64,000 nt of DNA from Antedon mediterranea (Eukaryota > Echinodermata > Crinoidea > Comatulida > Antedonidae). The translations under genes were made by a program, and so were the position numbers. The notes under the pieces were generated by a model. It was not told where the DNA came from. It saw only the letters and a program-made list of their open reading frames with translations, and did not search any database. Positions 36,745-48,439 of this stretch are shown here, piece after piece. Where the stretch lies: assembly GCF_964355755.1 (NCBI RefSeq), contig NC_092673.1, forward strand, positions 5,337,001-5,401,000, in the 5' to 3' direction. Numbering within the stretch: the stretch's first letter is position 1; every line of letters begins with the position of its first letter.

Positions 36745-37140
36745 TAGACTCCATCCTCTACGTTCTGTCTTTTGATATCCTCTAAGGCTTTTACATTAAA
36801 CCACTATTTTCCGTCTTTTGACTCCCTCTTAGGCTTCCATCTCCAACCTCTAAGTCTATTTTTTGATGTCCTCTCAGGCTCTACCACCAACATCAAGTTT
36901 TGTCTTTTGATGTCCTCAAATCTTCTACCACCAACTCTTCTACCACCAACTTCTAAGTTTTGTGTTTTGTGATGTCCTCTTACTCTTCCACTGCCAACAT
37001 CTAATTTTCCATCTTTCGATGTCCTCTTACCATTCTACTTCCAACCTTCCGTCTTTTGATGTCCTCAACTCTTCTACCACCAACATCTAAGTTTCGTCTA
37101 TTGATGTCTCCTTACTGTTCCATCTTTGGATGTCCTGTTT
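36745..37140. repeat. Pyrimidine-rich minisatellite, second block
   Basis: It has the same 'gtcttttgatgtcctc' and 'taccaccaacatctaag' words as 35695-36235, with more unit divergence. The open frame at 36772-36972 is a by-product. Confidence 0.8.
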
Positions 37141-37243
37141 CTTTTTCCTTTCTATTCCAAAAGTTTTCACAATCCTTGGTATTATTTTACTTTGTATAGA
37201 GTTTTGTAGTTTACTGTTTTTCAGTAACTTATGTATTGCTTAA

Positions 37244-37869
37244 AGACCCCTTCCCTGCAATTTTGGACGGTTTTTGGAAAATAATACATATATATCACTT
37301 TAAAAACATTAAATCATGTCATTCCTTGTCTTAAATGTACGTTTTATGGTAAATTATGATAAAAAGTGAGAAACAATGCACTACCTAAGTAGCTCGCGGC
37401 GATCGACCTCTCGTGGACGGTCTTAGGCCTAGCCTAGCTAGGCTTAGTTTTGTAGGCCTAGCTGGTAAACATCGGTAATGTACGAACATCATACGCTAGC
37501 TATATACCTAGCCTGACGTTGTATAGTTGCTGCATTAATTGTCTTTCTATTTTTGCCAGACTCCGTTGATACAAATTGGGGAAAACCCGATATTTTCGCC
37601 GGAAAGTTAGGAGTCTTCCATTTGTTTTGGCCTCACAATCGATCGAAAAGTGGGCGAATTACAGGTGAAAAACAAAAATATCAATCCGCGCGCAATGCAT
37701 TTTGGGATTTATAGCGGGCCGCTATGATTATTAGAATCGACTTATTTTTTACATTTTTAACCGTTTAAAGACGAAAAAAGTTATCGCAATAGGACCATAT
37801 AGTATTATTTTTACATTAAATATAGTTGGTGATCTTAAATTAGATCTAAAAAACGTAGGGAAGGGGGCT
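37244..37869. mobile_element. 626-bp TTAA-flanked element
   Basis: TTAA occurs at 37240-37243 and 37870-37873. The ends are agaccccttccctgca and the complement of gtagggaagggggct. The interior is GC-richer than its surroundings, with 'taggcctagcctagctaggc' and CpG words ('ccgcgcgcaatgcattttgg'). It has no open frame of note, so it is non-autonomous. The inverted repeat is imperfect beyond about 15 bp. Confidence 0.75.
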
Positions 37870-37873
37870 TTAA

Positions 37874-40597
37874 ACTGAATAAATCAAATAAAATAATAAT
37901 TCTACTTTAATTAATATTTGTTGGAATTGAAATGCTTGAGTAGCAAAGATCATTGCAAAGAAAAACATTTCTTAACAATAGCGGACATCTAAAACCCTGA
38001 TTCCTATTACTCCTCATTAACTTCCCATTACCAACAACAAATCTTGTTGTTCTTTATACTTATAATTCACATGAAAAAATATTCTGATTTAGTAAACGTC
38101 ACACCCAGGTGTTCGCATGAAAACCCGGCTAGCAACAGGTAGTGGTAAAAATTACACTTGGACAATACCACGTAAAAAGCGCTGGCTCTCAAGTGTAATC
38201 AGGCGAGTGAATTAATCTGCAGAATGCAGTGAACTGTGGGTAATGTTTGTTTTAATCTATGGATTGCTTTTAGGGATAATCAGCAATATAACCTAGAATA
38301 TTGATTCTTAAATAAAATGAGTCATTAAAAGAGTATTGTGTATAGATTTTTTATTAAATAACAATTTTTATTATGGTTTATTTTATTAACTTTCAATAGT
38401 AATTCGATTTAGTTATGGATAGTACCAATTCTTACTATAGCTACTACATACTTTGAAAGTAAACTTCATTTTGTGAAAGTACAATTTGTGACTATTTTAG
38501 TGCTACAATGTCATCCTTTAGACATCAAAAGAACATTTTGGGTATCTCCAAAAATACTACAATTCATTGTTAACTAACGAATGTAATTTATTTTGCGTTT
38601 GATGATTTAGATTCTGCAACAGTTTTTGTTGCCATATTATCTTGGAAATTTTCATTTTTCTAATATTTTCTATGAATTGAAATGATACTTACTGCCCTCT
38701 ATTGATGACAATTAATGAAATAATTTTGGGTAGAGATTATAAAATATAATTAGTTGTATTGTTTTGTAATTTGAAACGTTTGTTCTTTGACTCTGTTAAT
38801 TATTCGTTTAATGCAAATCAATTAACCGTTAACCGTTCCCCAAAAAAAAACATTTACAACTTCCTGAGGTTTGAGCCAATTAATATTTGCTTTATTTATC
38901 AATCAATTATTTGCCGCTGCAAACATTCTCTGCCGATTTCCAATTCTTTTTAAAATGTCTTCTTTTACACAATGACCATGTTTATTGTCCTGCATTTCGC
39001 ATTGTACCTTGTCTAAAATTGTGTATATTTAACATACGCCTTTCTATACAATATCCTAATTTCAATTTTCACAGAGGTCGTCCATATGTTTCCAATCAAT
39101 ACGCATAATAATATGCGAGGTAAGATGCATCTTTCTCTTCAAACATATCACTTTTTGTCAGTCAGAATTTTGCAGTTGTGAAGGACCTGTGATTTTTTTT
39201 CTTTGTAACATATTATAGTGCCCTCTCCAGTTCACAACAACCATCTATGAATTGTCATGAAAGTGGAAGGCTAAAGTTCCATTCAATGATAAAATTCACT
39301 TGTTAGGTATTCAATTCAAAGTTTAATCTCCCAAAGCCATTATCGAGTAGAGTAGAGTTACTATTAGATGATGTTATTATTCTGCCTGAAAGGTTCAAGA
39401 TGGAAATATGCATTATTTGGTAGACCTTATCTCCTTACTTTTTTTTTATCATAGCCCCATCATAGTTATCTACTAAATCCATGTTACCTAAATTAACAAT
39501 TGTCCAGATAAGAGATCTAATGATGATGATGACAGCTATTGCATACATTGGTTGAAGTGACAGTTTTACTTTACTGTCTTTTCCTGTTCTTATGTAGGCC
39601 TATGCAAACTTGTTTAAATTACCTCTTTAACCATTTATCATATCTACTAAGTAGTGTGTGACTTATTATACCTACAAATGAACAATTATAAGACATTTTT
39701 CCCCTATTATAACGTTATTTTTTAGATCTAAAAAAGTGATAATGGTCAACTGTGAGAAAAATTAAAGGGAGTGGAGTTCATAAATCCATTTTAATTACTA
39801 GCATGTTGCAACACACCCTTACTTACAATTAAAGGATATAATTATAATACAGTACTGTATAATGTTACACTGTAATTAAAGGGTATTTGACTGGCGTTGA
39901 TCTTATCTTTTTTTTATCCCGCTTGTTTGATCTGCTAAACACTCCTTGAAAAGATCTAAACTGCTTTTCTCAGCCTTTCCATTCAGCTAAGATTAAGATA
40001 ATATTAATATAATCTGTCTTTTATGACTGATTCGGACATTCACTAAAACTGTATTCTTCCATAAGGCCATATATATATAAGTATAAACATGGAGTTGAAT
40101 TGAATTGAAATGTTTAGAATACACTTGGGTTCGTTAAAAAAAATTTAAGATCTTGGATGTCCAAACAAATCTTCAGGGTACATGCCGGTCCTTGTAGTAA
40201 CCTTTCACATATAAATCTACTAAAAAGTTTAAGAAAAATTTATAGTCAAAATATTGTTCTCAGTTTTTGTTTGCATTTAATTTTGATACTGCTGCATTTT
40301 AAGCTAATAAAGTCATTAGACAAAAACTACTTGGATTCAGAAATATATCCATTCGAATAATATGCATTGATCATTTTATATTGTTGATATAAGTTGTATG
40401 AATCTTTCATTTTGTTTATACAGGTGCCATATTTTCTAGACAACATTTTACCTTACTCTACCGGGAATTATTTGTTCTTGGTCATTTTTATAAATGGCAT
40501 TTAAGAACTGAAAAGTGAAATTAGTGTACTCATAAAAAAATCATAACATTTTAAGTTAGACATGTAAAATATTTTATGTCTTAAGTTGACAGACTTA
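37874..40597. other. 2.7 kb without a recognised gene
   Basis: Mostly AT-rich. The patch 38098-38235 is GC-richer ('gaaaacccggctagcaacag') and may be a decayed repeat, but I found no ends. Open frames at 38759-39108 and 40157-40360 show no domain. Confidence 0.45.
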
Positions 40598-40601
40598 TTA
40601 A

Positions 40602-40947
40602 AGATGTATTGTCCCCCTGAAAAATATTTTTTTTTTAAATTTTTGTTGTTGAATATGCCATTTTAATGTCACATAATAGTTATTGACTTCGTCCAAAAAT
40701 TGGATAAAAAAAAATTATTTACCTAAAAAAATGGAATTTAAAGCAAAAAATTGTCAAATTGGCTGCCAGCCAATGAATTTTTGGTTGAATTTAACCATTT
40801 ATCATGTTATTTTATAAGTGAAAACATCATTTTTCCCGTTTTTTTTTTCTATGGAAGTGATTCACTTTATTAAAACTACAAAATAACCTATTCAAAGTCT
40901 GATTTAAATAATCTTCATTTTTCATGTTTTTGGGGGACAATGCATCT
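40602..40947 (+). mobile_element. TTAA-flanked MITE, 'agatgtattgtccccc' family, copy 3
   Basis: It is bounded by TTAA at 40598-40601 and 40948-40951 with inverted ends agatgtattgtccccctga and the complement of tgggggacaatgcatct. The interior matches 4173-4524 and 54325-54679 throughout. Confidence 0.87.
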
Positions 40948-41160
40948 TTAAATGTCTACCTTATCTTGTGTTAGGAATTTTTAAATATATTTTAATATGC
41001 AATTTAAAGGAAAGGGCAAGGGAAATATCCGAAATATTCCAATGATTCCCTTCATAAAGAGGTCCTCCCCACTCACATCGCCAACCACAATTGCGGAAAA
41101 TTGTATTAGAAGGTGGTTTGCAAGCCTCTATAGTTTTAAAGTATCTAATGGAGTACAGTA

Positions 41161-41369
41161 TAGAGTATCACGGTGCTGACGTCACGACGGTAGGTGGCGC
41201 TGCGCTGCGCTGCGTGGTTCAAAAATGCGTTTAGCTAGCTTAGATACATAATTTGATAGAAATACAGATCTTTATTGTTTATCAACATAGTAGCGCTGAA
41301 CGCATTTTTTGGTTGGCTAGCAACCATGCAAGGCCCTCCATTGTTGTAACGTCACACCGTGATACTCTA
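41161..41369. mobile_element. 209-bp MITE with TA target
   Basis: The ends tagagtatcacggtg and the complement of caccgtgatactcta are inverted copies (the right arm lacks one internal base), flanked by TA on both sides as in Tc1/mariner-type insertions. The inner sequence includes a 'gctgcgctgcgctgcg' triple. There is no coding capacity. Confidence 0.75.
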
Positions 41370-41371
41370 TA

Positions 41372-44360
41372 TGTGGACTTCTTTAGAGTATTCTGATATT
41401 TTTTAACACCCATTTCTTCCATGCACAAGTTCTTATTAGAAGGATGGTTGCTTGTGGGAGATTCCATTAGTTTGACCCAATTGATGTTTACGCCTATGGC
41501 TTGATAATTGTAATAGTTATATGAAGGATTGCCTACTTAATCATAAGAAGAGATGTTTACAGATACAATTATTTATATGTGTACGTGACTTGAAAGAATA
41601 AATAATGCATAAATAAATATGGAAATAGATAATAATTAATGAATGAAAAAGCTATACATAGTGAGATACTGTTTAATATTCTGGTGAAGTGATCTTAGAA
41701 AATTTAGTTATTTTGAATTTAATAAAAAGAACTGTTTTTATTCATTTTTCATATAAATCCAGTTGAGCCTAGCCATTATATTGTGACCTACTTATATTCA
41801 TAAGGTATCATGAATATATAGATGGATTTGTAATATTTTCAAACGTGCTAAGTATTCCACACATAATATTTCTACAACTTCTTCTGCATCTCCTTGTTGA
41901 TAATTATATACAAACAACTCCTTTTTCGCCATCTTTTTTGTTTCTTTGTGTTGGCATCCTGTTGTTTTCCAGTAAAATATTTTCTACCCACAGCTTAGTT
42001 CTCCTTCTCCTGGCAATTGTTGTCTTCTTTGATCTGCTTTCAGCAGCCTAAAAAACAATTGACCGCCACAAGATTATCCCGCTTAACACTTGCGGCTACA
42101 CTGTATCACCACCCCACAAGATGTGAACCTCCCTCTCAAGAAACCTATAATATTGATCATTAGTCAATTCTTTTTTGTTAATAGTCGAAAGTAAAATAGT
42201 GTTTCTTTGTAAATTAAAAGGTGTTTATTAGCTTCTCCAGATTTTGAAGATATCAACTTAAGTAGTGAGTTATTAAGTTATTAGCTTTCATTAGACTTCT
42301 TAGAAACTTGATGGTCTTAACTCAAGTAAAACTAATTTGCATAATAATTAACAAGTCACTTACATTACAATGGGAGCCTTCCATTTTTTATATAGGGATG
42401 TTCATAATAAAATATTTGTTTTGACATTTGTTTCTATTTCGCCATATGACTTAAATATACTACAAATATGAACATGAAAAAAGTAATTAGTATGCATATA
42501 GGAAAACAATACAGGTATTGTTGTAAAGGAGTAATATTGAGTTTCTTTTCCTCCTGTAATACATTTCCTTTTTTTTTAAAGTGAACTGGTCCGTGTCAAG
42601 TTTATCTATGTCTACTATCTATATATAATCTGTCTAAATTCTTCTTAAATTTGAAGCTGAAAGTGCCAGAGCATTTTCATTCATCACACATGCTGTACGG
42701 ATGTTCAGGACATGTAGTAGTTATCCATTTGAAAATGTTACATTATTAAGCATATAGTTGAGTTACTAATACTAGTAGAGAATACTAAGTGCCAGCTAGT
42801 TTAGGATTCATAAGGTACAGTATGTTCGTATCACTTTAATGTATTATTTATCAGGGTAAACTTAACCGGCTTTTGACAGGTAAAATATTGTGAATACATA
42901 AATAATATTTGTTTGTCATTATTGGTATTATGATATGAAATTGAAAGGAGAAATAGCGTACTGTACATTACGCTATAAATGCGTTGTTGGTATCCAGAAA
43001 TTGTTCTGATTGTGTTCTTTTTCATTTTTTCTTTCACTGCAAGCCATTGCTAGTGTTTTTAATCTGAATCTGTATTACTATATTTAACAAAATATTGAGA
43101 ACATTTTCTTTAATTGGTGTTTTATATTGCCAGAGATCACATGGCGTAAACCATTGCGATGTGTTTCAAGGCAAGTTTAAAACGAAGAAAACGAAGAAGT
43201 TGATTACCATTACAGGTGTTTCATCAAGGACATTTCTACCTTCAGTTGGTCCCCTTTTCTATACCCTTCATCCCCCCTTTCCATTAAAAAAAAACATTTT
43301 AATCAAGAAGCATAGATGATCATGCTATGTTGTTGAATGCAGTTTATAGTTCATGGCCACCGGAAGGTCAATGACTTTAATGTTTTCAAAGTACAGTTAT
43401 GTTTTTTTTATTTCATAATTATAATCGTTTGGGTCTGTGGCTTGTTGATATCACTAATGGTAAAGCATTAAGGACATGAGTAAACAAGGAATATTTCTTA
43501 CAAAAAACGCTGCTCGCTTATTGAAAAATATTTTTTATTTCAAATGTCTTTGAATGTGTCATTTTATTGAATGTCACATAATAGTTATTTTACCTGAAAA
43601 AAATGTAACTTAAAGCAACAAATACTTTTTGGGTTTCTTTTCTCTTTTTATATGTGAATAAATATTATTTTTTTGTTACAGAAGTGAATACTCAATTTCT
43701 GTCACTTTAGTTAATTTTGTTGCTAAGGTCAAGTCTGGGGGTCACTTTAGATATTTTAAGTGGGAAGTATCCTATTAGCATGACATGTCCTAATAGACTC
43801 TTTTCCCAGACGTTTTTTCGGTCTACTGTAGCAGCTGGAATCAATAAATTATAGTAGGGTTTCCATTTTCGCAAAACTGTCGTCCTTAGAACTATAACTG
43901 CTGCTTGCTTTAGCTTCTGATTGAGTAGTCCTAATGGGACGTAGCGGGCTAGAGCAGCAGCGTGAAAAATATCTCTTTATAACTTTTTCTCAACCATAAA
44001 ACCTTTGAACCATTTTTGTACCACTTTACAATTTATGGCAGATTCTTCAAAGTAGACAGCTACATGGAGAATATTTATTGATTCAAAAAAGTGTTAGCAA
44101 TGTAAGAATATAAAGTTTCTTCTTTATACATTTCAACGAAAAACATTCAGTGAATTGACTTTGGGTTTAATCTCCATTAGCTCCTGTCCATCCATCATTG
44201 CTTAAAGTAGGTCGCCTAACGATTTTTTTTATCTCTTTGAAATATATATTAAGTTTACCTATAAATCTCCTTACGTTCTACATTGTATAAATAATCATAT
44301 TGAATCTAAAATATGCCAATCTAAATTGTTTTGTGAATAAAAATAATTAGTCTCATTTTC
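41372..44360. other. 3.0 kb without a recognised gene
   Basis: AT-rich. Between about 43525 and 43690 the words 'gtcacataatagttatt', 'tacctgaaaaaaatgtaact' and 'taaagcaacaaata' resemble the middle of the 'agatgtattgtccccc' MITE family, so a decayed copy is likely there. Open frames at 41845-42051 and 43095-43319 show no domain. Confidence 0.45.
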
Positions 44361-44364
44361 TTGC

Positions 44365-44855
44365 TCTTCAGATGGGATGTTAAGCTACTGTATTGGGTTT
44401 CATTCCATTTTGTGGTATTTTTGTCTTGTGAATAGATGCATCCATCTTCTTTCTCGCTTTACAGATAGGATTTTAAGCTCTTGGCTTTCATTCTATTTGT
44501 GGTACAATCACATTTTATAATTTTCTTGTGAATATATGTATCAATCTTTTTTCTTGCTCTTCAGAGTGGATGTTAAGGCTGTTAGCTTTCATTCTATTTG
44601 TGGTACAATCACGTTTTATAATTGTCTTGTGAATAGATGCATCCATCTTCTTTCTCGCTCTTCAGATTAGATGTTAAGCTGTTGGTTTTTATTCTATTTG
44701 TGGTACAATCACGTTTTATAATTGTCTTGTGAATAGATGCATCCATCTTCTTTCTCGCTCTTCAGATTAGATGTTAAGCTGTTGGTTTTTATTCTATTTG
44801 TGGTACAATCACATTTATAATCGTTTTGTGAATAGATGCATCCATCTTCTTTCTT
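44365..44855. repeat. 100-bp tandem repeat, about five units
   Basis: Units marked by 'ctcttcagat...gatgttaagct' start near 44367, 44460, 44561, 44661 and 44761. Each contains 'ttctatttgtggtacaatca' and 'cttgtgaatagatgcatcca'. The last two full units are almost identical, while the first ones are diverged, which suggests the array grew most recently toward its right side. Confidence 0.9.
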
Positions 44856-44859
44856 TACT

Positions 44860-45470
44860 CATACAAAATACTAGAAATATTAAATTCATAAAAATATGTT
44901 TTCAAAATTTACTTAAATTTGATCAAACATATAATTCGATAAATTTGTAACATACCTACATTCCCTCTAATAATTTTGTGAAATTTATATTTAAATTTAC
45001 TTACAGTATATAATACGTATTGACAAATTGTTTGTGTTTCTGACCTGGCAAATATTACACTTAATTATAACAAATTTGTCTTTCAGAAGAAATTTTCAAT
45101 TATAAATATTTGATATTGTAAAACACTGAGTGGCAAATGTCATACCAAGAAAATTTCAAACATCAAATGTGAAACTTGACCTTTAACCTATCTGCAATTC
45201 AATACTACAATAATATAAACAGGATTTACATTCAGTTATAATACATTTACATAAGTTATATAATAGATATTTAATTAATATTTTCTAAATGCAAATACTG
45301 ATAGTAGTATCTATAAAAATATAAAGCACACAAGAAGATTGTCTTCTACTCTTTAATATGGTGCAGCAGGTTCATGCACATGCCTTGATATTGTCCATTC
45401 AGGGACAAACGTCCATCTGAATGAACGAGGAAATACAATCAACACCACAAATGCACAGTAATACCAGCAA
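44860..45470. other. Stretch without a gene
   Basis: AT-rich with no supported feature. Confidence 0.5.
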
Positions 45471-45474
45471 TGCA

Positions 45475-45950
45475 AGTCTTGGACTTGTGCCTTCTCCAAC
45501 ATAATTCTGATTCCTTATCATTTCTTCTCACTTAATGCATTAATTTCCAGTAGCTTGGGTGTCTGTACTGTATTACTGTTGCCAAGATGGCCGTGCATGT
45601 CTGAACTTGGGCTTTCTCCTACATAAGTCTGGTTTCTTACCATTACGCCACGTTTTTTTCTCACTTAATGTATTCATTTCCAGAAGTTTGGATAGAGATG
45701 CCGTTTGGATTTGAGAGACATGCCCTTTAGAAATGGTTGTCAATGACAGCTCTTGTCTCTCCTCAGTTCTCCAAATTATAAATAATATGTATTGCTGTTT
45801 TGCCCAAGATACCAATGTAAGTCTGAACTTTGGTCTTCAACTACACCAGTTTTATTCCTTACCATTGTGCCACATCTTATTTTCACTTAGCGCATCAATT
45901 TCCAGCAGTTTTGATATATATTACTATTGCCAAGATTTATCTAATAATAG
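45475..45950. repeat. Diverged tandem repeat of about 115-130 bp, three to four units
   Basis: Each unit contains a version of 'gtctgaacttgggctttctc', then 'ttccttaccattgtgccac', then 'ttcacttaatgcattaattt' with 'ccag.ag.ttgg', and ends near 'ttgccaagat'. Units fall at about 45475-45587, 45588-45700 and 45800-45937. The apparent proteins across it come from the repeat. Confidence 0.7.
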
Positions 45951-46478
45951 ATAGTTAACTTTAAATGTTTTATTAGTCTATTCACAGTTTTGACAGTCCA
46001 GTTTTAATGTCGTTAAAGAAGAGTTATAGTGCTAGCTATTTAAGTTGTAAATTTATTTGCAATGTTCGTTTCTACGTTTTACAATTTGTATGTTATTGAT
46101 GATCTAAAGAGACCATTGAAACGTATTGAAAGAGTTGAATTTAAAAAGTTATCTCTCTGTAGAATTCTGTATTTATTATACATATTTAGCACATGGCTCA
46201 GACCTGTCGAGCCTTTTGCACATTACCATAAGACTTTTTATACATGGTTTTTACCAGGCAATATTTCTATTTGTCATTTAACTACAGTTACTGTACTGTA
46301 TAATAAGCCTTACGTTTTTTTTTATGGACAAATTAGGTCCCTGTTCATAAATACTGTAGTAAATTTGGTCTTTGATAAACCTTTCTGATAACATCCCCTT
46401 CAAAGTCTTCCATGCAGCATAGACTTAAAGTCCAATTTCTACTTAAGAAACGGTACCTTATCATAATGTTTTATGTTC
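45951..46478. other. Stretch without a recognised gene
   Basis: An open frame at 46062-46388 (108 codons) is the longest here. It is rich in aromatic and aliphatic residues, has no domain I recognise and lacks splice support, so I do not call it a gene. Confidence 0.4.
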
Positions 46479-46622
46479 CAGTGATGTAGCCACAAGATAT
46501 AAAGTGGTCCGGTTTTCGTAAGAAAAGGGAACAATCTCTGTTCAAGTCTGGGTTTTAAAAGGCCTCTGTGAAAAAGTGGTCAGGTTAAAACCTTACCAAC
46601 TCTACTGGTGGCTACGACCCCG
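46479..46622. repeat. Dispersed repeat, inverted partner of 56806-56945
   Basis: It contains 'gtgatgtagccacaagatat', 'aagtggtccggttttcgtaa' and 'aggcctctgtgaaaaagtgg'. The complement of each word appears in order at 56806-56945. Family and true ends are unknown. Confidence 0.65.
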
Positions 46623-47035
46623 TGTTCTATTAAGTTATTTTGCAGTACTTCTACATTTTTTATAAGAAGCAGTCAATTTGTTGTTTTTTGGCCAATATCA
46701 GCCTTCTAATTAAATATGTTTAAAATATACAAAAATTGATGAGATTGCATCTTCAGGGATTGTTTTTTGTTAGCCATTTCTGTCTCTTTTAGTTTTACTT
46801 TTTTAAATTAGATTAATTTTTTATTTCTGTTTAAATGCCGTTTTTTATCTACAGTATTGTTGAATTCAAATTCAAAATTAACATTTATGGTGGCGTCTTG
46901 TGTCAGGGACACCAAATTGATGAGATTGCATCTTCAGGGATTTTTTTTTTTGTTAGCCATTTCTGTCTCTTTTAGTGTTACTTTTTTTAATTAGATTAAT
47001 TTATTGTTTCTGTTTAAATGCCGTTTTTTATCTAA

Positions 47036-48022
47036 GGGTATGTTCAGACCTACGGAGTTATGTTTTCGTATCACAGCCAAGGTCATATTTTAATGAGCGT
47101 CGTAAGAGCAAAGTGTTCAGATTCATTGCAACGAAGTTGCGTTACAAACGGATATGATGTCACTCGCTGGCGATTAACCAAACTCTAACGCACGCATAGA
47201 CCTACCTTCGTTGTTATTAAAAGTAGTAGTGGTTGGTTTAGGAGTTACAGGCCTAGACCGAACACTTGGGCTCGGCATTATCGATTGGTTGTCAGCCATA
47301 CCAACCAGCCGATCGTTTTGGGGTTTGGGTTTATATTTGGTCTATGACCTAAAATATCATTTATGGCAGAACAATTTTCAAATCCCGTACTTGCACCGGC
47401 TCCAGATTTATTTACTCGGTCTTTCGCCGCTTTATACGACGACCCCTTCAATTTCGTTTGGATATTAATAATCCTTCTTTATGAGGATGGCCCATTCTGC
47501 TAACGTGTCCGCCATGTCGTTGAACACAGACATCTTGTTGCCGGTGCTTTTACGCCAGTTTTTCACTTCCAACCGATCTCTGAACTCAGGGCTTCCCCAC
47601 AATGAAATAAGGTATTTTACTTCGGTTTCTCGCCAATGCGCACGCTTCGATGACATTTTAAATTAATTAATATAATATTAATAATACTGTATAGTGTAAC
47701 AACAAAAGGTATGATTTTTTCGCACGTTCACTGATCACAACAAATGGATCAGCTTGGCTATACGATGAGGAGCACATGTCACGATGTGATGTGGCGAATA
47801 TTGTAATTTGATTGGCTAGATATCTAACCTAGGTCATATTCATCGATGCGTGACTTTCGTATTGTAAGCGACGTCCACTAAACTCATACCTTGAGCTTTC
47901 GTAGCGTACGAAATATCAGTGTCGTACGAGGTGGCTTCCACTAATCTTTTCCTGGTTCAGACCTATGGACTTGTACGCCGCGTACAATACGAAAGCATAA
48001 CTCCGTAGGTCTGAACAGGCCC
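47036..48022 (-). mobile_element. 987-bp PIF/Harbinger-type element inside the tandem array
   Basis: The ends gggtatgttcagacctacgg and, inverted, gggcctgttcagacctacgg are flanked by TAA on both sides (47033-47035, 48023-48025), the 3-bp target typical of PIF/Harbinger. It encodes a decayed Myb-like gene on the minus strand and no transposase, so it depends on an autonomous partner. Its GC content exceeds that of the surrounding array. Confidence 0.9.
47285..47656 (-). pseudogene. Harbinger Myb-like (SANT) DNA-binding protein, decayed
   Basis: ATG at 47656 begins a 63-codon frame containing HWRETEVKYLISLWG, the pattern W..E...LI.LW of the Harbinger Myb/SANT-like partner protein. The stop after KKDY interrupts it, but another frame just downstream reads LKGSSYKAAKDRVNKSGAG followed by INDILGHRPNI, which is the conserved continuation of the same protein family. 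The break is therefore a frameshift or an unrecognised intron. In intact elements this protein carries the transposase to the nucleus and DNA ends. Confidence 0.75.
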
Positions 48023-48439
48023 TAAAGCATTGTTGGATTCAAATTCAAAATTAACATTTATGGTGACGTCTTGTGTCAGGGACACCAAATTGATGAGATT
48101 GCATCTTCAGGGATTTTTTTTTTGTTAGCCATTTCTGTCTCTTTTAGTGTTACTTTTTTTAATTAGATTAATTTTTTGATTCTGTTTAAATGCCGTTTTT
48201 TATCTACAGTATTGTTGGATTCAAATTCAAAATTAACATTTATGGTGGCGTCTTGTGTCAGGGACACCAAATTGATGAGATTGCATCTTCAGGGATTTTT
48301 TTTGTTGTTAGCCATTTCTGTCTCTTTTAGTGTTACTTTTTTTAATTAGATTAATTTTTTGATTCTGTTTAAATGCCATTTTTTATCTAAAGTATTGTTG
48401 GATTCAAATTCAAAATTAACATTTATGGTGGCGTCACCA

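Larger units (their letters stand above)
46735..48435. repeat. 182-bp tandem array, about four units, split by a Harbinger element
   Basis: Units start near 'aattgatgagattgcatctt' at about 46735, 46916, 48089 and 48271. They run through 'gttagccatttctgtctctt', 'ctgtttaaatgccgtttttt' and 'ggattcaaattcaaaattaa' to 'tggcgtcttgtgtcagggac'. Removing the insert at 47036-48022 restores a normal unit. The array is non-coding. Confidence 0.9.

Noticed and set aside
35695-37140. Possible CRISPR-like array because of regularly spaced repeats
   Set aside because: Units are degenerate and contiguous without unique spacers, and the genome is clearly animal, so it is a minisatellite.
46062-46388. Plus-strand open frame of 108 codons
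   Set aside because: Aromatic, low-complexity product without any recognisable motif and without flanking splice sites or promoter.
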